From assembly GCA_017893485.1 (NCBI GenBank), contig CM030362.1, positions 434,001 to 498,000 of the forward strand: a stretch of 64,000 bases of DNA. The letters are read 5' to 3'. The notes beneath the pieces are model-generated. The model saw only the letters and a list, made by a program, of their open reading frames with translations, was not told where the DNA came from and did not search any database. Positions 9,514 through 37,329 of the stretch are shown here, piece by piece; positions within the stretch are counted from its first letter, which is position 1, and each line of letters starts with the position of its first letter. The translations under genes and the position numbers were made by a program. Source of the stretch: Hemerocallis citrina (taxonomy: Eukaryota > Streptophyta > Magnoliopsida > Asparagales > Asphodelaceae).

Positions 9514-12500
9514 TTAGATAGGCGGGGTTGCCTTCTCTAGGTATTTCAAAAGATGGTCGGCGTTCCAAGTCCTGGGAATTTCTCTACCCTCAAGGTCTTC
9601 TAGCTTGTACGCACCGGGGCGGATCACTTTGGATACTTTGTACGGTCCCTCCCAATTTGGGGCCAATTTGCTCTTCTGTCCGGGGAACGAAATGGCCAGC
9701 TTTCGGAGGACCAGGTCCCCCTCTTTCAAGTCGGTTGGGCGGACCCGTTTGTTGTAGGCGAGTTCGATTCTTCTTCGGTAACCTTGCTGCCGTATGGCGG
9801 CTCTTTCCCGAATCTCGTCTACCAAATCTAGGCTCGTTCTGAGCTCCCTGGCATTCTGTTCTTCTTCGAAGGCAATCAGGCGAGGAGAGGGTATTCCAAC
9901 TTCTAGTGGGATGAGGGCCTCGGACCCATAGGTGAGATTGAACGGACTCTCGCCCGTCGGGATCCGCTTCGTGGTTCGGTAATTCCACAACACATTGGGC
10001 AGCTGATCGACCCACAATCCCTTGGAGCATTTGTCGAGTCTCTTCTTGATGCCGGAGAGGATCTGCCGGTTGGCATTCTCGGCTTGGCCATTTGACTGAG
10101 GATGAGAGACTGAGGAGAAGCGGTGCTGTATAGCTAGGTCTTGACATAAGGCTCGGAAGGCAGCTCCAGCGAACTGCGTACCGTTATCCGTAACTACGAC
10201 TCGGGGAACACCGAAACGACAGATTACACTTTTCCAGAAGAATTGGACGACTCTATGTTCGGTAATTGTAGCCAGGGGCTCGGCCTCGACCCATTTCGAG
10301 AAATAGTCGACTGCCACGACTAGAAACTTCAACTGTCCGGGGGCCGGTGGAAATGGCCCGAGTAGATCCATCCCCCACATTGCAAAGGGGATCGGACTCG
10401 ACAAGGAGGAGAGTGGTGCTTGTGGAAGGCGTCGGATGTCGGAATACTTCTGACAGGATGTGCATTGTCGAACGTGTCGTTCGGCGTCCCGTAGGAGAGT
10501 GGGCCAGTAATACCCGTAGTTTAACACTTTACGTGCCAAGGCTCTGGAGCCGGAGTGGGCTCCGCCGATGCCCTCATGGAGCTCTTGCAGGGCGTAATCG
10601 GCTTGTCCGGGGGAGAGGCATCTTAGGTAGGGTCGACCATCCACCTGGGTGAAGGAGCGCTTATACAGAACGCCTTCGACCATTATGTAACGCTCGGCCC
10701 GGGTCCTTATCTTTCGGGCTTCCTTCGGATCCCTTGGTAGGAGTCCGTCTCTTAAAAACTCGACGAGGGGCTTCATCCAATTGTCTTCGAGGGGGAGCGG
10801 CAGTGTTTCGACGGAGTTGAAAGCCTCGTCCTCTATGCTGGGCTTGAGGAGGACTTCTATCAGAACGGTTTGTTCGAGGCCTTGCAGGGATGAGGAAGCT
10901 AGTTTGGACAGGGCGTCGGCCTGGGCATTTTCCTCTCTGGGGATTCTTCGGATGAGGGCCTCGTCGAAGAGCGCCATGAGGCTCTTCACTTTGGCCAAGT
11001 ACTTTACCATTCTGTCATCGCGGGCTTCATATTCGCCGAGGACCTGGTTGACGACCAATTGAGAGTCGCTGAAGATCTGCAGGCGTCGCGCCCCTGCGTT
11101 TCGGGCCATCCCGAGGCCGGCTATGAGTGCCTCGTATTCGGCTTCGTTATTCGAGGCTTTAAAGTTTATCCGGAGGGAATATTGAAGGACAAAGTCGTCT
11201 GGGCCCGCCAGGATGACTCCAGCCCCGCTCCCCTCGTTGCAGGAGGATCCATCGACATATACAGACCAGACAGGCGGTCCCTTCGTCGTCTGCTCGGAGT
11301 CGGGGATAGTCGTCTCAACTATGAATTCGGCCAGCGCCTGCGCCTTGATTGCGGTCCGAGGCTGATAAGTAATATCATGTTGGCTCAACTCGATCGACCA
11401 CTTCATGAGGCGGCCGGAAGTCTCTGGCTTGTGAAGGATCTGTTTCAACGGCTGGTCGGTAAGGACGACCACCGAATGAGACTGGAAGTATGGCCGAAGC
11501 TTTCTTGCAGCCATTATCAGGGCGTAGGCTATTTTCTCAATTTTCGGGTACCGGAGCTCGGCGTCCCGGAGCACTTTGCTGACGTAGTAAATGGGCTTTT
11601 GAGTTCTATCTTCTTCCCTGACTAAAACCGCACTTAGTGTCTGTTCCGAGGCTGCCAAGTAGAGGTAGAGGGGTTCGCCTGGTATGGGTTTGCTGAGCAG
11701 AGGCGGGTTGACGAGGTAAGCTTTAAGCTGGTCGAAGGAATCTTGTTGCGGCTGCCCCCACTCGAACCCCTTAGTCCCCCTCAGGGCTTTGAAGAACGGG
11801 AGGCATTTCTCTCCGGACTTCGACAAAAAGCGCCCAATGGCGGCTAAACGACCTGTCAGTTTCTGAACTTCTTTGACGTTTCTGGGCGGGGCCATGTCTA
11901 GTATGGCCCTGATCTTCTCCGGATTTGCCTCTATTCCTCGTTGGCTGACCATAAAGCCGAGGAACTTGCCCGATGAGACGCCGAACGCACACTTGTTCGG
12001 GTTGAGTCTCATATTGTGCCTTCTCAAAACATCGAACGCTTCTTGGAGGTCGGTCTCATGATCAACGCCTCGGATGCTTTTCACAAGCATGTCGTCCACG
12101 TAGACTTCCATGTTCCGACCAATCTGGGCCTGGAATACCTTGTTGACGAGACGTTGGTACGTTGCCCCTGCGTTCTTCAGGCCGAACGGCATGACTCGGT
12201 AACAATAGAGTCCTTGGTCCGTTACAAAAGACGTCTTCGGAATATCCGGGGGGAACATCCTTATCTGATTGTAACCCGAGAAAGCATCCATGAAGCTGAG
12301 GAGCTCATGTCCCGAGGTTGCGTCAATCAGAGTGTCGATGCTCGGCAGAGGGAAGGGATCTTTAGGGCAGGCCTTGTTGAGGTCAGTGAAATCAATACAG
12401 ATTCTCCATGTCCCATTGGATTTCTTCACCATGACTACGTTGGACAACCACTCCGGATAATTCACTTCCTGTATGAATCGGGCTTTCAACAGTTTGTCTA

Positions 12501-15219
12501 CCTCCTCTTTGATGGCGAGCTGGCGCTCGGGGGCGAACTTGCGCCTCTTCTGCTGGACCGGTTTGGACCCCGGATCAACGCTGAGGCGATGGACCGAGAG
12601 TTCTTCGGAGATACCGGGCATGTCCGCTGCTGACCATGCGAAGAGGTCCCGGTTGGCTCGGATGCATTTCACAATATTTGAATGTAGGGCGGACGGGAGT
12701 GCCTTGCTGACATAGAACTTACGGGTCGGCTCCTGCTCCGAGAAGAGTATTTCCTCCAGCTCATCGACTGGCTCGGGAGTCGGCCGAGCAGCATCTTGTG
12801 GAATCTCGAGTGTTTCTAAGGAGAGGACGGGTCCGAGCGTGGAGGTCATGTAACACTTGCGGGCCTGTTCCTGATTGCCCCTAACTTCTCCCACTCCAGC
12901 CCGAGTGGGGAATTTCATTTTGAGATGATAGGCAGAAGGGACGGCTTCAAGGGCGGCTAGGCCGGGCCGACCCAAAATGACGTTGTAGGCCGCGGGGACA
13001 TCTACAACCATGAAATCCATTGACTCCGTGCGGGTAGTAGGAGTTTTGCCTGCTGTGACATCGAGGGTGATCACCCCTTCGATCGTCACCGGCACTCCCG
13101 TGAACCCATGGAGCGTATACCCGGCGGGCTTCAGTCTGTCTCGGGAGAGCTTCAGCCCCTTAAGAGCATCGAGGAATAGGATGTTAACGGAGGAGCCGTT
13201 ATCCACTAGGATTCTTTCGACTTTGAAATTGGCCATGTGAAGGTTGATGACGAGTGCGTCGCAATGAGGGGTGCGGACGCCCTCGAGATCGTCGTCAGAG
13301 AAGGTGACGGGCACTCCGAGTCCTTTGGGGGGAGGGGTGGCCCGGACAGAATTTACTTCCCTAATAAAAGCTTTCCGAGAAGAGTTCGAGGAGCCCCCCA
13401 TTGGACCCCCATGGATAAGGTGGAGGACTCGCTCTTCCTCGAATTCTGGCGTCTCTTCCCGTTCCGGACGTTTGTTAGCCCCCCGAGGCTGGGGAGGAAG
13501 TTCGGCCCCGTCCTTTCTTACAAACTTCGCCAGCTGCCCCCTCTGGATGAGGGCTTCGATCTCGTTTCTCAGAGCCCGGCAGTCGTTGGTGTCATGCCCA
13601 TGGTCCCGGTGGTAACGGCACCATTTGTCTTTATCCCTCCTTTTGGCTGGGGTGTTCATCTTTGGAGCTGGAGGCAGGACCCCTTCTTTTTCGACTTCCA
13701 TGAAAATGGCGGAGATGTTTGTGGTGAGGGGAGTGAATTTTTCAAATCTAGGGGGAGGCCGGCGCTGGCCAGCGTTATCCTTCTGAAACTTTTTGGGTCC
13801 CTCTTCTTCCGTTCCCTTCCTCTTAGACCCGGAGGCGGTTGCTTCCCAGTTGGGCGGTTCCTCGGCCTCTTCAGCTCGGATGTACTTTTCAGTACGGAGG
13901 AGGAGGTCAGAAAAGTCATGTGGCGGTTTTTTGGCGAGGGAGGAGCGGAGGTTAGAATTTAGGATGTTGGATTGGAACGCCGCGGTAGCAACGGATTGGT
14001 CGAGGGATGCGATAGTTCTGGCCTCGGCTGTGAACCTCTTCACGTAGTCCCTCAATCTCTCCCCCTTCTGCTGACGGAGGTGCAACAGGGAAATGCTGGT
14101 CTTCTCGGCCCTTCGGCTGCTGACGAAGTGGGTGATGAACAGGGTCTCGAACTGTTCAAAGGAGAATATTGACGCCGGGGCAAGGCGAGAGTACCATTCT
14201 CGAGCTGGGCCCTTCAGAGTTGCAGGGAATGTTTTGCAGAGGAGGGCGTCGGACGCTTGATGGAGGAGCATCAAAGTCTTAAAGCCTTCGATGTGGTCAA
14301 CCGGATCGGTCTCTCCCGTATAGTTCTCGAACTGGGGAGGTTTGAAACCGAAGGGAACAGGAGTATCCACTATGGTCCGGGAGAACGGGGGTTGGCTAGG
14401 ACGGAGGGTCCTCCCCCTGAGTTCTTCTTCCCGGTTTATCCGTCCCAAGAGTTTTTCCACCTCGTTTAGGCGGCGGTTCATGGTGTTATCTCTCCGGCGG
14501 TGATCTGCCGAGCCACGGGACTCGTCTTCGTAGGATGGGGAGCGAGGACTGCGGCGATGGTAGCTTCGGGAACGACGAGGACTTGGGGTGCGTCTGGAAT
14601 TGGTAGGAGCGGGTCGAGGAGAAGGGGAACGTTGGCGAGGGCTCCGGACCGGACGAGGGGAGGGGGCCCTTGGCTCATTGGGATTTTGACGGAGATTGAG
14701 GGCCTGTTGTACCATAGCTTGGAATTGCTGGAACTCGGCACGGGTGATGGGTGCCTCATTGTTCCGATGCTGCTGCCGACCTGCTGGTGAGTGCCTCCTT
14801 CGGTAGTGATCGGGGGAGTCTCTTCTCCCTCTTCGGGCGGGGGACCCCCTGTGTCCCCGGTGTCGGGGGGATCGTTCTTGGTGGGAGGCTTCTCCCCGAG
14901 CCCGCTTTTCGTCCAGATGGTGACGAAGGTCCTTATCTTCCGGGCGTCTGGGATGGGCATCGTGGCGACCAGAGGCTCGGGGATGATGGGAGGCCATGGA
15001 GGCACTGGAGGCAGTGTGGTTGGGTATGTTCTCTGGATGAAGAGGCTGTTTCTGGGGGTTAGGCCCCTTCGGATCAGGATGTGGAGGGTTCCGCTGGAGC
15101 GGCTCTTCCACAGTAGGAGGGAGCTGCCCTTGTTGCTGAGTGGGATCAGGAAGGACTTCCTGCTGGTCAAGGATGGGCGCTCGATTGGAGCCCCTAGATC
15201 TGACTTTGCGAGGCGGCAT
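9514..15219 (-). CDS. Tat-1 gag-pol polyprotein
   Basis: One uninterrupted frame of 1901 aa from the first ATG (15219); the open frame reaches back 21 nt to a GTG. An Arg/Ser/Pro-rich N-terminus is followed by a gag core (about 290-440, with GPAREWYSRL). A zinc-knuckle-like CRYHRDHGH...C segment lies near 531-545. The protease has VDNGSS near 672. The reverse transcriptase has CIDFTDLNKA and the YVDD box near 1040. A first RNase H lies near 1180-1290 and a second, archaeal-type RNase H starts at YVDGSS near 1320. The integrase has an HHCC finger (about 1547-1590) and a DD35E core at about 1616, 1675 and 1713. No chromodomain. Gag, protease, RT, RNase H and integrase are presumably released by the protease. 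The two RNase H domains mark the Tat lineage. No stop or frameshift was seen, so it is probably functional. Confidence 0.95.
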   Translation of the reverse strand: MPPRKVRSRGSNRAPILDQQEVLPDPTQQQGQLPPTVEEPLQRNPPHPDPKGPNPQKQPLHPENIPNHTASSASMASHHPRASGRHDAHPRRPEDKDLRHHLDEKRARGEASHQERSPRHRGHRGSPARRGRRDSPDHYRRRHSPAGRQQHRNNEAPITRAEFQQFQAMVQQALNLRQNPNEPRAPSPRPVRSPRQRSPSPRPAPTNSRRTPSPRRSRSYHRRSPRSPSYEDESRGSADHRRRDNTMNRRLNEVEKLLGRINREEELRGRTLRPSQPPFSRTIVDTPVPFGFKPPQFENYTGETDPVDHIEGFKTLMLLHQASDALLCKTFPATLKGPAREWYSRLAPASIFSFEQFETLFITHFVSSRRAEKTSISLLHLRQQKGERLRDYVKRFTAEARTIASLDQSVATAAFQSNILNSNLRSSLAKKPPHDFSDLLLRTEKYIRAEEAEEPPNWEATASGSKRKGTEEEGPKKFQKDNAGQRRPPPRFEKFTPLTTNISAIFMEVEKEGVLPPAPKMNTPAKRRDKDKWCRYHRDHGHDTNDCRALRNEIEALIQRGQLAKFVRKDGAELPPQPRGANKRPEREETPEFEEERVLHLIHGGPMGGSSNSSRKAFIREVNSVRATPPPKGLGVPVTFSDDDLEGVRTPHCDALVINLHMANFKVERILVDNGSSVNILFLDALKGLKLSRDRLKPAGYTLHGFTGVPVTIEGVITLDVTAGKTPTTRTESMDFMVVDVPAAYNVILGRPGLAALEAVPSAYHLKMKFPTRAGVGEVRGNQEQARKCYMTSTLGPVLSLETLEIPQDAARPTPEPVDELEEILFSEQEPTRKFYVSKALPSALHSNIVKCIRANRDLFAWSAADMPGISEELSVHRLSVDPGSKPVQQKRRKFAPERQLAIKEEVDKLLKARFIQEVNYPEWLSNVVMVKKSNGTWRICIDFTDLNKACPKDPFPLPSIDTLIDATSGHELLSFMDAFSGYNQIRMFPPDIPKTSFVTDQGLYCYRVMPFGLKNAGATYQRLVNKVFQAQIGRNMEVYVDDMLVKSIRGVDHETDLQEAFDVLRRHNMRLNPNKCAFGVSSGKFLGFMVSQRGIEANPEKIRAILDMAPPRNVKEVQKLTGRLAAIGRFLSKSGEKCLPFFKALRGTKGFEWGQPQQDSFDQLKAYLVNPPLLSKPIPGEPLYLYLAASEQTLSAVLVREEDRTQKPIYYVSKVLRDAELRYPKIEKIAYALIMAARKLRPYFQSHSVVVLTDQPLKQILHKPETSGRLMKWSIELSQHDITYQPRTAIKAQALAEFIVETTIPDSEQTTKGPPVWSVYVDGSSCNEGSGAGVILAGPDDFVLQYSLRINFKASNNEAEYEALIAGLGMARNAGARRLQIFSDSQLVVNQVLGEYEARDDRMVKYLAKVKSLMALFDEALIRRIPREENAQADALSKLASSSLQGLEQTVLIEVLLKPSIEDEAFNSVETLPLPLEDNWMKPLVEFLRDGLLPRDPKEARKIRTRAERYIMVEGVLYKRSFTQVDGRPYLRCLSPGQADYALQELHEGIGGAHSGSRALARKVLNYGYYWPTLLRDAERHVRQCTSCQKYSDIRRLPQAPLSSLSSPIPFAMWGMDLLGPFPPAPGQLKFLVVAVDYFSKWVEAEPLATITEHRVVQFFWKSVICRFGVPRVVVTDNGTQFAGAAFRALCQDLAIQHRFSSVSHPQSNGQAENANRQILSGIKKRLDKCSKGLWVDQLPNVLWNYRTTKRIPTGESPFNLTYGSEALIPLEVGIPSPRLIAFEEEQNARELRTSLDLVDEIRERAAIRQQGYRRRIELAYNKRVRPTDLKEGDLVLRKLAISFPGQKSKLAPNWEGPYKVSKVIRPGAYKLEDLEGREIPRTWNADHLLKYLEKATPPI

Positions 15220-15270
15220 GGCTGGAGAAAACCTATTCACCGGGAAGAGGAGAGGTCTCTACTCGTTAGT

Positions 15271-15288
15271 TTCCCACAGACGGCGCCA
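15271..15288 (-). other. Primer binding site of Tat-1
   Basis: Three bases inside the 5' LTR, the minus strand reads TGGCGCCGTCTGTGGGAA. The TGGCGCC start is typical for a tRNA-derived primer site. Which tRNA (Arg- or Asp-type) I cannot settle. The gag-only element at 38688 has the related TGGCACCGTCGTGGGA in the same place. Confidence 0.75.
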
Positions 15289-15291
15289 ATC

Positions 15292-15954
15292 TGTTGCCGC
15301 TAAATTCGGTGTGGGGGCAAACAGATGAATTTGTGAGTTCTTTGGGGAAACTGAATAGGAGAACCTGTATACCTGTTCCGTTGAACTCTGATCGTCGCTC
15401 CCGCCGTGCACCTGCAAAAAGTGCGAGACACCGGGGTTGTTCCCGGCGACGCACCCTCCGACGCTCAAGTCAGTAACCAGAAATGATTATGAAAGAGCGT
15501 TTAACTAGAGAAAGATTGATTACCTCTTAATGGAGATGGGTGGGGGGTATTTATAGGCGTCTTAGAGAACCCTTTAGGAATGTAATCCGCGTAGTCTGAT
15601 ATAGAACAATCTCCTTGTAAACAGATTGGGAAAGTAATCTGATAAGGTATATTCTGGTAATCAGATAAGGAATTTTAATCCCTAAATCCCAGTGTAAAGA
15701 TTGACGTGAATCATGGCCGTTGATTTAGATCTAATCAGGGACCTTGATTGTGTCTTGCTGGATCGAGTTGGCAGCGGGTTGAAACCCGTGCCCAGCTGTG
15801 GTGGATCCGTTCGCGGGTTATTGGATCTGTGAGAAGGAGACCCAGTACCCGCTTCGGACCCGTTTGCATGTGAAATTACCGTCTCGTCCCTGAGCTGTAG
15901 GATTCGTGCCCCATTTGGACGGTCTCGATTGAACCCCTTGTTTTGACCATATCA
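15292..15954 (-). repeat. Tat-1 5' LTR (right copy)
   Basis: 663 bp, read as identical to 1897-2559. It holds the TATA box at 15548-15555 and is followed by the second copy of the CCAGT target duplication. Confidence 0.95.
15548..15555 (-). promoter_or_regulatory. TATA box of the Tat-1 5' LTR
   Basis: TATAAATA on the minus strand, about 330 bp upstream of the gag start. Likely promoter for the genomic and gag-pol RNA. Confidence 0.55.
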
Positions 15955-15959
15955 CCAGT
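15955..15959. other. Target site duplication of Tat-1, right copy
   Basis: CCAGT, an exact match to 1892-1896. Confidence 0.95.
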
Positions 15960-17337
15960 GCATTCTACAATTTCTTTGAGGTATCAAATGACCTTAGAAA
16001 AATATGAAAATGAAGACTATAGTTGTAGACACATACAAGAGCATTTACAAAAATTTCCAGCTCAAAATACCCAGCCCACACTGAGTTACAAAATCGGAAA
16101 ACACAACAAATTTTCACAGCCAGCAGCATTTTTAGCTGCTCACTGTTCTGAGTTTGACTCGGTGTTTGGGCTACTAAATTGCGTCCAAATATTATGAAAA
16201 AAATCATGGATGCTCTACATACATAGAAGAACAAATCCCCCAAATTTGAGCCTCAAATTCCTAACCGTTTGAGAGCAAGAATTTCCCAAACTCACCGTCA
16301 CAAACATGCTTCTTAACAAAAACTCAAGAAAATTTTGTTCTTACCATACAACAGTCTTTTTCTTAGTATGCCGCTATTTTACATGATAATCAAAATTTCT
16401 CTAACTATTTCCACATGCTAAAATTCACACATCAAAACTAAATTTGTCGAGTTAAGAGAAATCACCCACTTGTAGTTTGCAAGAAAACTTCTCCTTGTAG
16501 CTTTGCTTGCTTGCTTCCCCTTGCTCACTTGATCTTCTATAACCCAAAGTGTAGTTGTTGTTAGCTTTCTCTTCTCCTTCTCTACTTCAGAAGTCCCTAC
16601 CTTTCTATTCCCCCCCCCTCTTTTTGAACAAGGAATGAAGAAAGTTAGGAGGAGAATGAATGGAGTTAGAAAATGGAGTGAGATGAGAAGGGGGAGTTGT
16701 TTTATGTGGCCGGAATTGGAGGGTCTGTGTAGGGATGGAGTGTGATGAGGTGTAGGGTGGAGATGGGGGGGTGGATGGGTGGATTAAGTGCCAACACATC
16801 CAATTGGAAGCTTCTTGGAAGTTTCCAAGAAACTTCTCATTCTTCATAAGTCAAGACACATGGTGAAATATTTCCACCATTGGATCTTCATCAAGATCCG
16901 AGCCATGATCATATGATGCTAGGGTTCCCAACCCTAGGTCACCATACCCTAGGTTACCATTAACCTTAACATTTGTGTATGAATACAATCCATATTCAAT
17001 TCAAACATAAAAAAAAGACCAATATATATAATTTAAAATCTATAAAAATATATGTTTTATAGAAATTATAATTTTCTCCCGAAAATTGTCTAGTAAAAAA
17101 CAATCGGGACAATCCATAGTTCAATTGAGAAGATTTCCTGAGTTTACCTTATCGGGTTCAGAATAGCTCATATGTCGAAATCTCTCAATTAAAACTGATG
17201 ATTATTAGAAAATGTGTAATCGTGTGCAATACTCAGACGTGCACGGATTACTATGCAAAAATAACCATATGCTATTTTGCGGGGTATTACAGATATCTAG
17301 ATAAGAATTAACGTTGAAGAACAAATAACCTTATGTA

Positions 17338-17661
17338 CTCCCTCCGTTCCAAAATATAAGTCGTTTAAGGTTTTCACTCTTTTAAAGAAACACTTAGATT
17401 AGTGTATTAGGAAATAAATATCCCTCTTAATTGAACCCATTAATTACCTTATTAATAGAGTACTTACGAAAATGTCCTCTTATTTGATTATTATGTTTAT
17501 TTTTCTAAAATTAAGCTCTCAAGGGTAGAATTGGTAGTTTGATTAAAAAAATAATTAGTGAGAGATTGAGAGTGTAAAGACATTGTGTTGGAAAGCGTAA
17601 TTGACTTACATTTTGGAACAAAATAGAAAAGCTTAAACGACTTACATTTTGGAAGAGGGAG
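17338..17661. mobile_element. Stowaway MITE
   Basis: 324 bp with inverted termini CTCCCTCCGTTCC... and ...GGAAGAGGGAG, flanked by TA on both sides (17336-17337, 17662-17663). The inner inverted repeat runs through 'aagtcgtttaag'. This is the standard Tc1/mariner-type Stowaway signature. No coding sequence. Confidence 0.9.
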
Positions 17662-18237
17662 TAGTATCTTGTAGAATTCAGAATACTTGCACTCATATGA
17701 CATATGCTCATTTAATGTTATGAATTATGATGATTATAAACTGCATTAAATGCAGTTGTCATGGTTAGTTTATTGTATGATGTAGATGATCTGGTCAATC
17801 TGCATGGAAATGCATATATTTCTCTTGGTGAAAAATTGGAAAATTAAAGAAACTCCAACAGTAATGGGCCCTTACTTTGCACTTAATACTAATATGGAAT
17901 AACCTTTCCGAGAGATGGGTCTTTTATATCTTTACAGACATTCCTTATTAGATTATAGAGTTTGTTTTACTCTTCTTACAAACTAAATATCTCTATGAAT
18001 ATGTTAACTGCATAATTTGCTTTTACTGCCTTTGGCCTTAACTACATGCTTTGGTGAGAGGCTTCTTGCGAACTACTTTTTTATTGCTGTTGTATAATAT
18101 TAGGAGTTTATATGTTGGGGAAAGGGTCTGTGAGTAAGAACATAATTTCTTTTGATTTGTCCAATAGCTAATTCAATGTCAATGTTTTTCTCTGTCTCTC
18201 TGACTATTTTTTCGTTCTTTTGGCTAATCCTGTGAAG

Positions 18238-35325
<17,088 letters not shown>

Positions 35326-35694
35326 TGTATATATTATATAGATCCATTCTTTCTTTTCTTTCCTTCACATCATATTGTTACATTTCGTGTTACCTTCCTG
35401 TCTATCATGTGGCCTTTTTATTATTATGAGTAGCACTAATGTTGAGAAAGGTAAATTTTTCTTCCACTAAATTGACCACATTTCCTGGTCTACGGTTGCA
35501 TCTGTTTTGTTGCGCTGCTTGTAAAATATATTGATGGCATAAGCCCCCCCGCGGACCATTCATCGTAATCTTTTTTCTGCAAGAATTGGCAAAGTTGTGT
35601 ACAAATTTAATAGATATACCCTTAATCTCTGTACAAATCCCATATATCAGTTTATTGCTAAGTAACGAATAGCCAACTTAAATGAACATGGATT

Positions 35695-35726
<32 letters not shown>

Positions 35727-36046
35727 GGATAACTAGTGGAAATTGGTGGTGTGCACGTGGCTTGGGTGCTCATAATAACTTGAAGGTTTACGTATATATA
35801 TTGATTTCACCTTAATAAAGTTTGTTTTGTAAGCCTGACTACAGCTGAACCAAAATATCTTCTTAACATTGTTTAATTGTATCATTTCAACAACCCAAAA
35901 ACCAATGGAATAGCTCCTACCGAACAACCCCTGCTTCCTCCCCTTCCTCACCTGAACCTCGCTGCCGAGGACCTTCTTCACCCTGTTCTTCTCTAAAACG
36001 CCTTCTACAAAAGCCCCTTCCCTCAGCCCCCGGTACAAAGCAAACA
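35326..36046. other. Region downstream of COLD1/GTG
   Basis: Probable 3' UTR followed by AT-rich sequence with a T homopolymer (about 35696-35725). No gene recognised; the ORFs are short and low in complexity. Confidence 0.5.
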
Positions 36047-36050
36047 AACC

Positions 36051-36094
<44 letters not shown>
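36047..36094. repeat. Poly(C) tract of about 48 bases
   Basis: An almost unbroken run of C. Length may be an assembly or sequencing artefact. It creates a false poly-Gly ORF on the minus strand. Confidence 0.9.
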
Positions 36095-36096
<2 letters not shown>

Positions 36097-36728
36097 TCTT
36101 TTTTTGAGGTAAAAACAAACCCCCCTTACAGTTAACCTTTCTCTCCACATCCCTGTCCACCTCCGGTGTCATGGGAGCTCGAACTCAGTGGGTGCGGACC
36201 TAATGAGAGGGCCCGTCACTCTCCCGCACCAACTCATACTGAAACACCACCGCCTGCACCCCCTTGCCACCCCCTCAGCAAATGTCTCCACCACCCTCAA
36301 CCGTCACCACAATACTCAACCTTATTCCTATTCCCAATGTTTTGGCTCCCCTCGTAGCACCCCCACTACCCACTCTACACCTGAACCCCTCCCTTGAGAA
36401 GAGGGTAGCTCAGAGGCCCAGTCAAGCTCACTCCCCGACGTGTGTACACCGAAGTGCGCATCAGTGCCGAGAGGGGAGGAGCTATAGTCATCATCGCCAT
36501 GGATAGGGATCTAACAGGGACTATAGTCGTCATCGCCGAGAAGAGGAGCCTTACGGGGGACGGGCCCAAAGATGGGGTCTTCCTACCGGCCACGATGGGC
36601 GTAAGAAGTTCGCCTAGATTAAAGTTCGCACGGGTCTGTGCACACAGATTTGTTTGCAACCGAAGAAGCCTATATATATATATGTATATATGTATATGTA
36701 TATATATATGTATATGTATATATATATA

Positions 36729-37316
36729 GGGAAATGCTCCATTGAAAATGGGTCTAGTTTTCACGGGTTGGAAAAAAGCGATCTGAGCCGTTGGATCGCT
36801 CTTGATCGTGATCAACGGCTCAGATCGAGCCGCCCATCACCCGTTTCACTTGATCAGCGGAGGGTTATTTTGTAAATTTCGCCCCAAATAACTCTTCGCC
36901 TCACGGATTCTAAAACTAACGAATGAACCTAAGTTGTTGTTATAAAAATTGAGATCATAGACCGTTGTTTGGAACAACGATCATGTTCTCAATTTTTATA
37001 ACCTAGGCCGTTGTTCCCTAGGTTATAAAAATTGAGAACATGGCGGTTGTTCCAAACAACGGTCTATGATCTCAATTTTTATAACATAGGCCGTTGTTCC
37101 CAACAACGGCCTAGGTTCATTCATTTTTTTAGAGCGAATCATGCGAAGAGTTATTTGGGACGAAATTTTCAAAACAACTCTCCGCCACTTAAGTGATAAC
37201 AGGTGATGGGCAGAGACGATCTGAGCCGCTAATTACGATCAAGAGCAATCCAATAGCCCAGATCGCTATTTTCCAACCCGTGAAAACAAACCCGTTTTCA
37301 ATGGAGCATTTCTTTT
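36729..37316. mobile_element. Fold-back element (Mutator-like MITE?)
   Basis: About 588 bp with long inverted termini: 'gaaatgctccattgaaaa' at the left, 'ttttcaatggagcatttc' at the right, followed inward by 'ttttcacgggttggaaaa' and its inverse. The centre consists of inverted copies of 'ataaaaattgaga' and 'ccgttgtt'. Both flanks are (TA)n, so the target duplication cannot be measured. Confidence 0.75.
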
Positions 37317-37329
37317 ATATATATATATA

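Larger units (their letters stand above)
1897..15954 (-). mobile_element. Tat-1: complete Tat-lineage Ty3/gypsy retrotransposon
   Basis: A 14,058-bp element in minus orientation with TG...CA LTRs of 663 bp at each end, a 5-bp target duplication, a primer-binding site next to the right LTR and a polypurine tract next to the left LTR. It encodes a single gag-pol ORF (9514-15219). A long region between pol and the 3' LTR (2578-9513) holds tandem repeats and two opposite-strand coding units. The second RNase H domain, the DNGSS protease motif, the absence of a chromodomain and the opposite-strand ORFs are known features of the plant Tat lineage. The LTRs read as identical, so the insertion is recent. 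Every part needed for autonomous retrotransposition appears to be present. Confidence 0.95.
1..17291 (-). mobile_element. Probable Tekay/Del-type LTR, interrupted by Tat-1
   Basis: Non-coding, AT-rich sequence flanks Tat-1 on both sides (1-1896 and 15955-17291). The right edge ends in GGGGTATTACA at 17281-17291; read on the minus strand this is TGTAATACCCC, the kind of start seen in long Tekay/Del chromovirus LTRs. The two flanks add up to about 3.2 kb, close to what remains of the solo LTR at 22889-27823 once its nested insertions are removed. At about 840, 1015, 1190 and 1405 there are diverged copies of a phrase around 'ctagttga...aaattc'. The left terminus is not in the window, so it could be a solo LTR or the end of a longer element. 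Short ORFs here have no recognisable content. Confidence 0.4.

Noticed and set aside
15220..15240. Start of gag-pol at 15240
   Set aside because: The codon there is GTG; the first ATG is at 15219 and resembles the start of the related gag at 39360.
9528..15303. Many plus-strand ORFs opposite gag-pol
   Set aside because: They are shadows of the conserved minus-strand frame; none has recognisable domains.
35917..36150. Minus-strand ORF with poly-Gly
   Set aside because: Translation of the poly(C) run.
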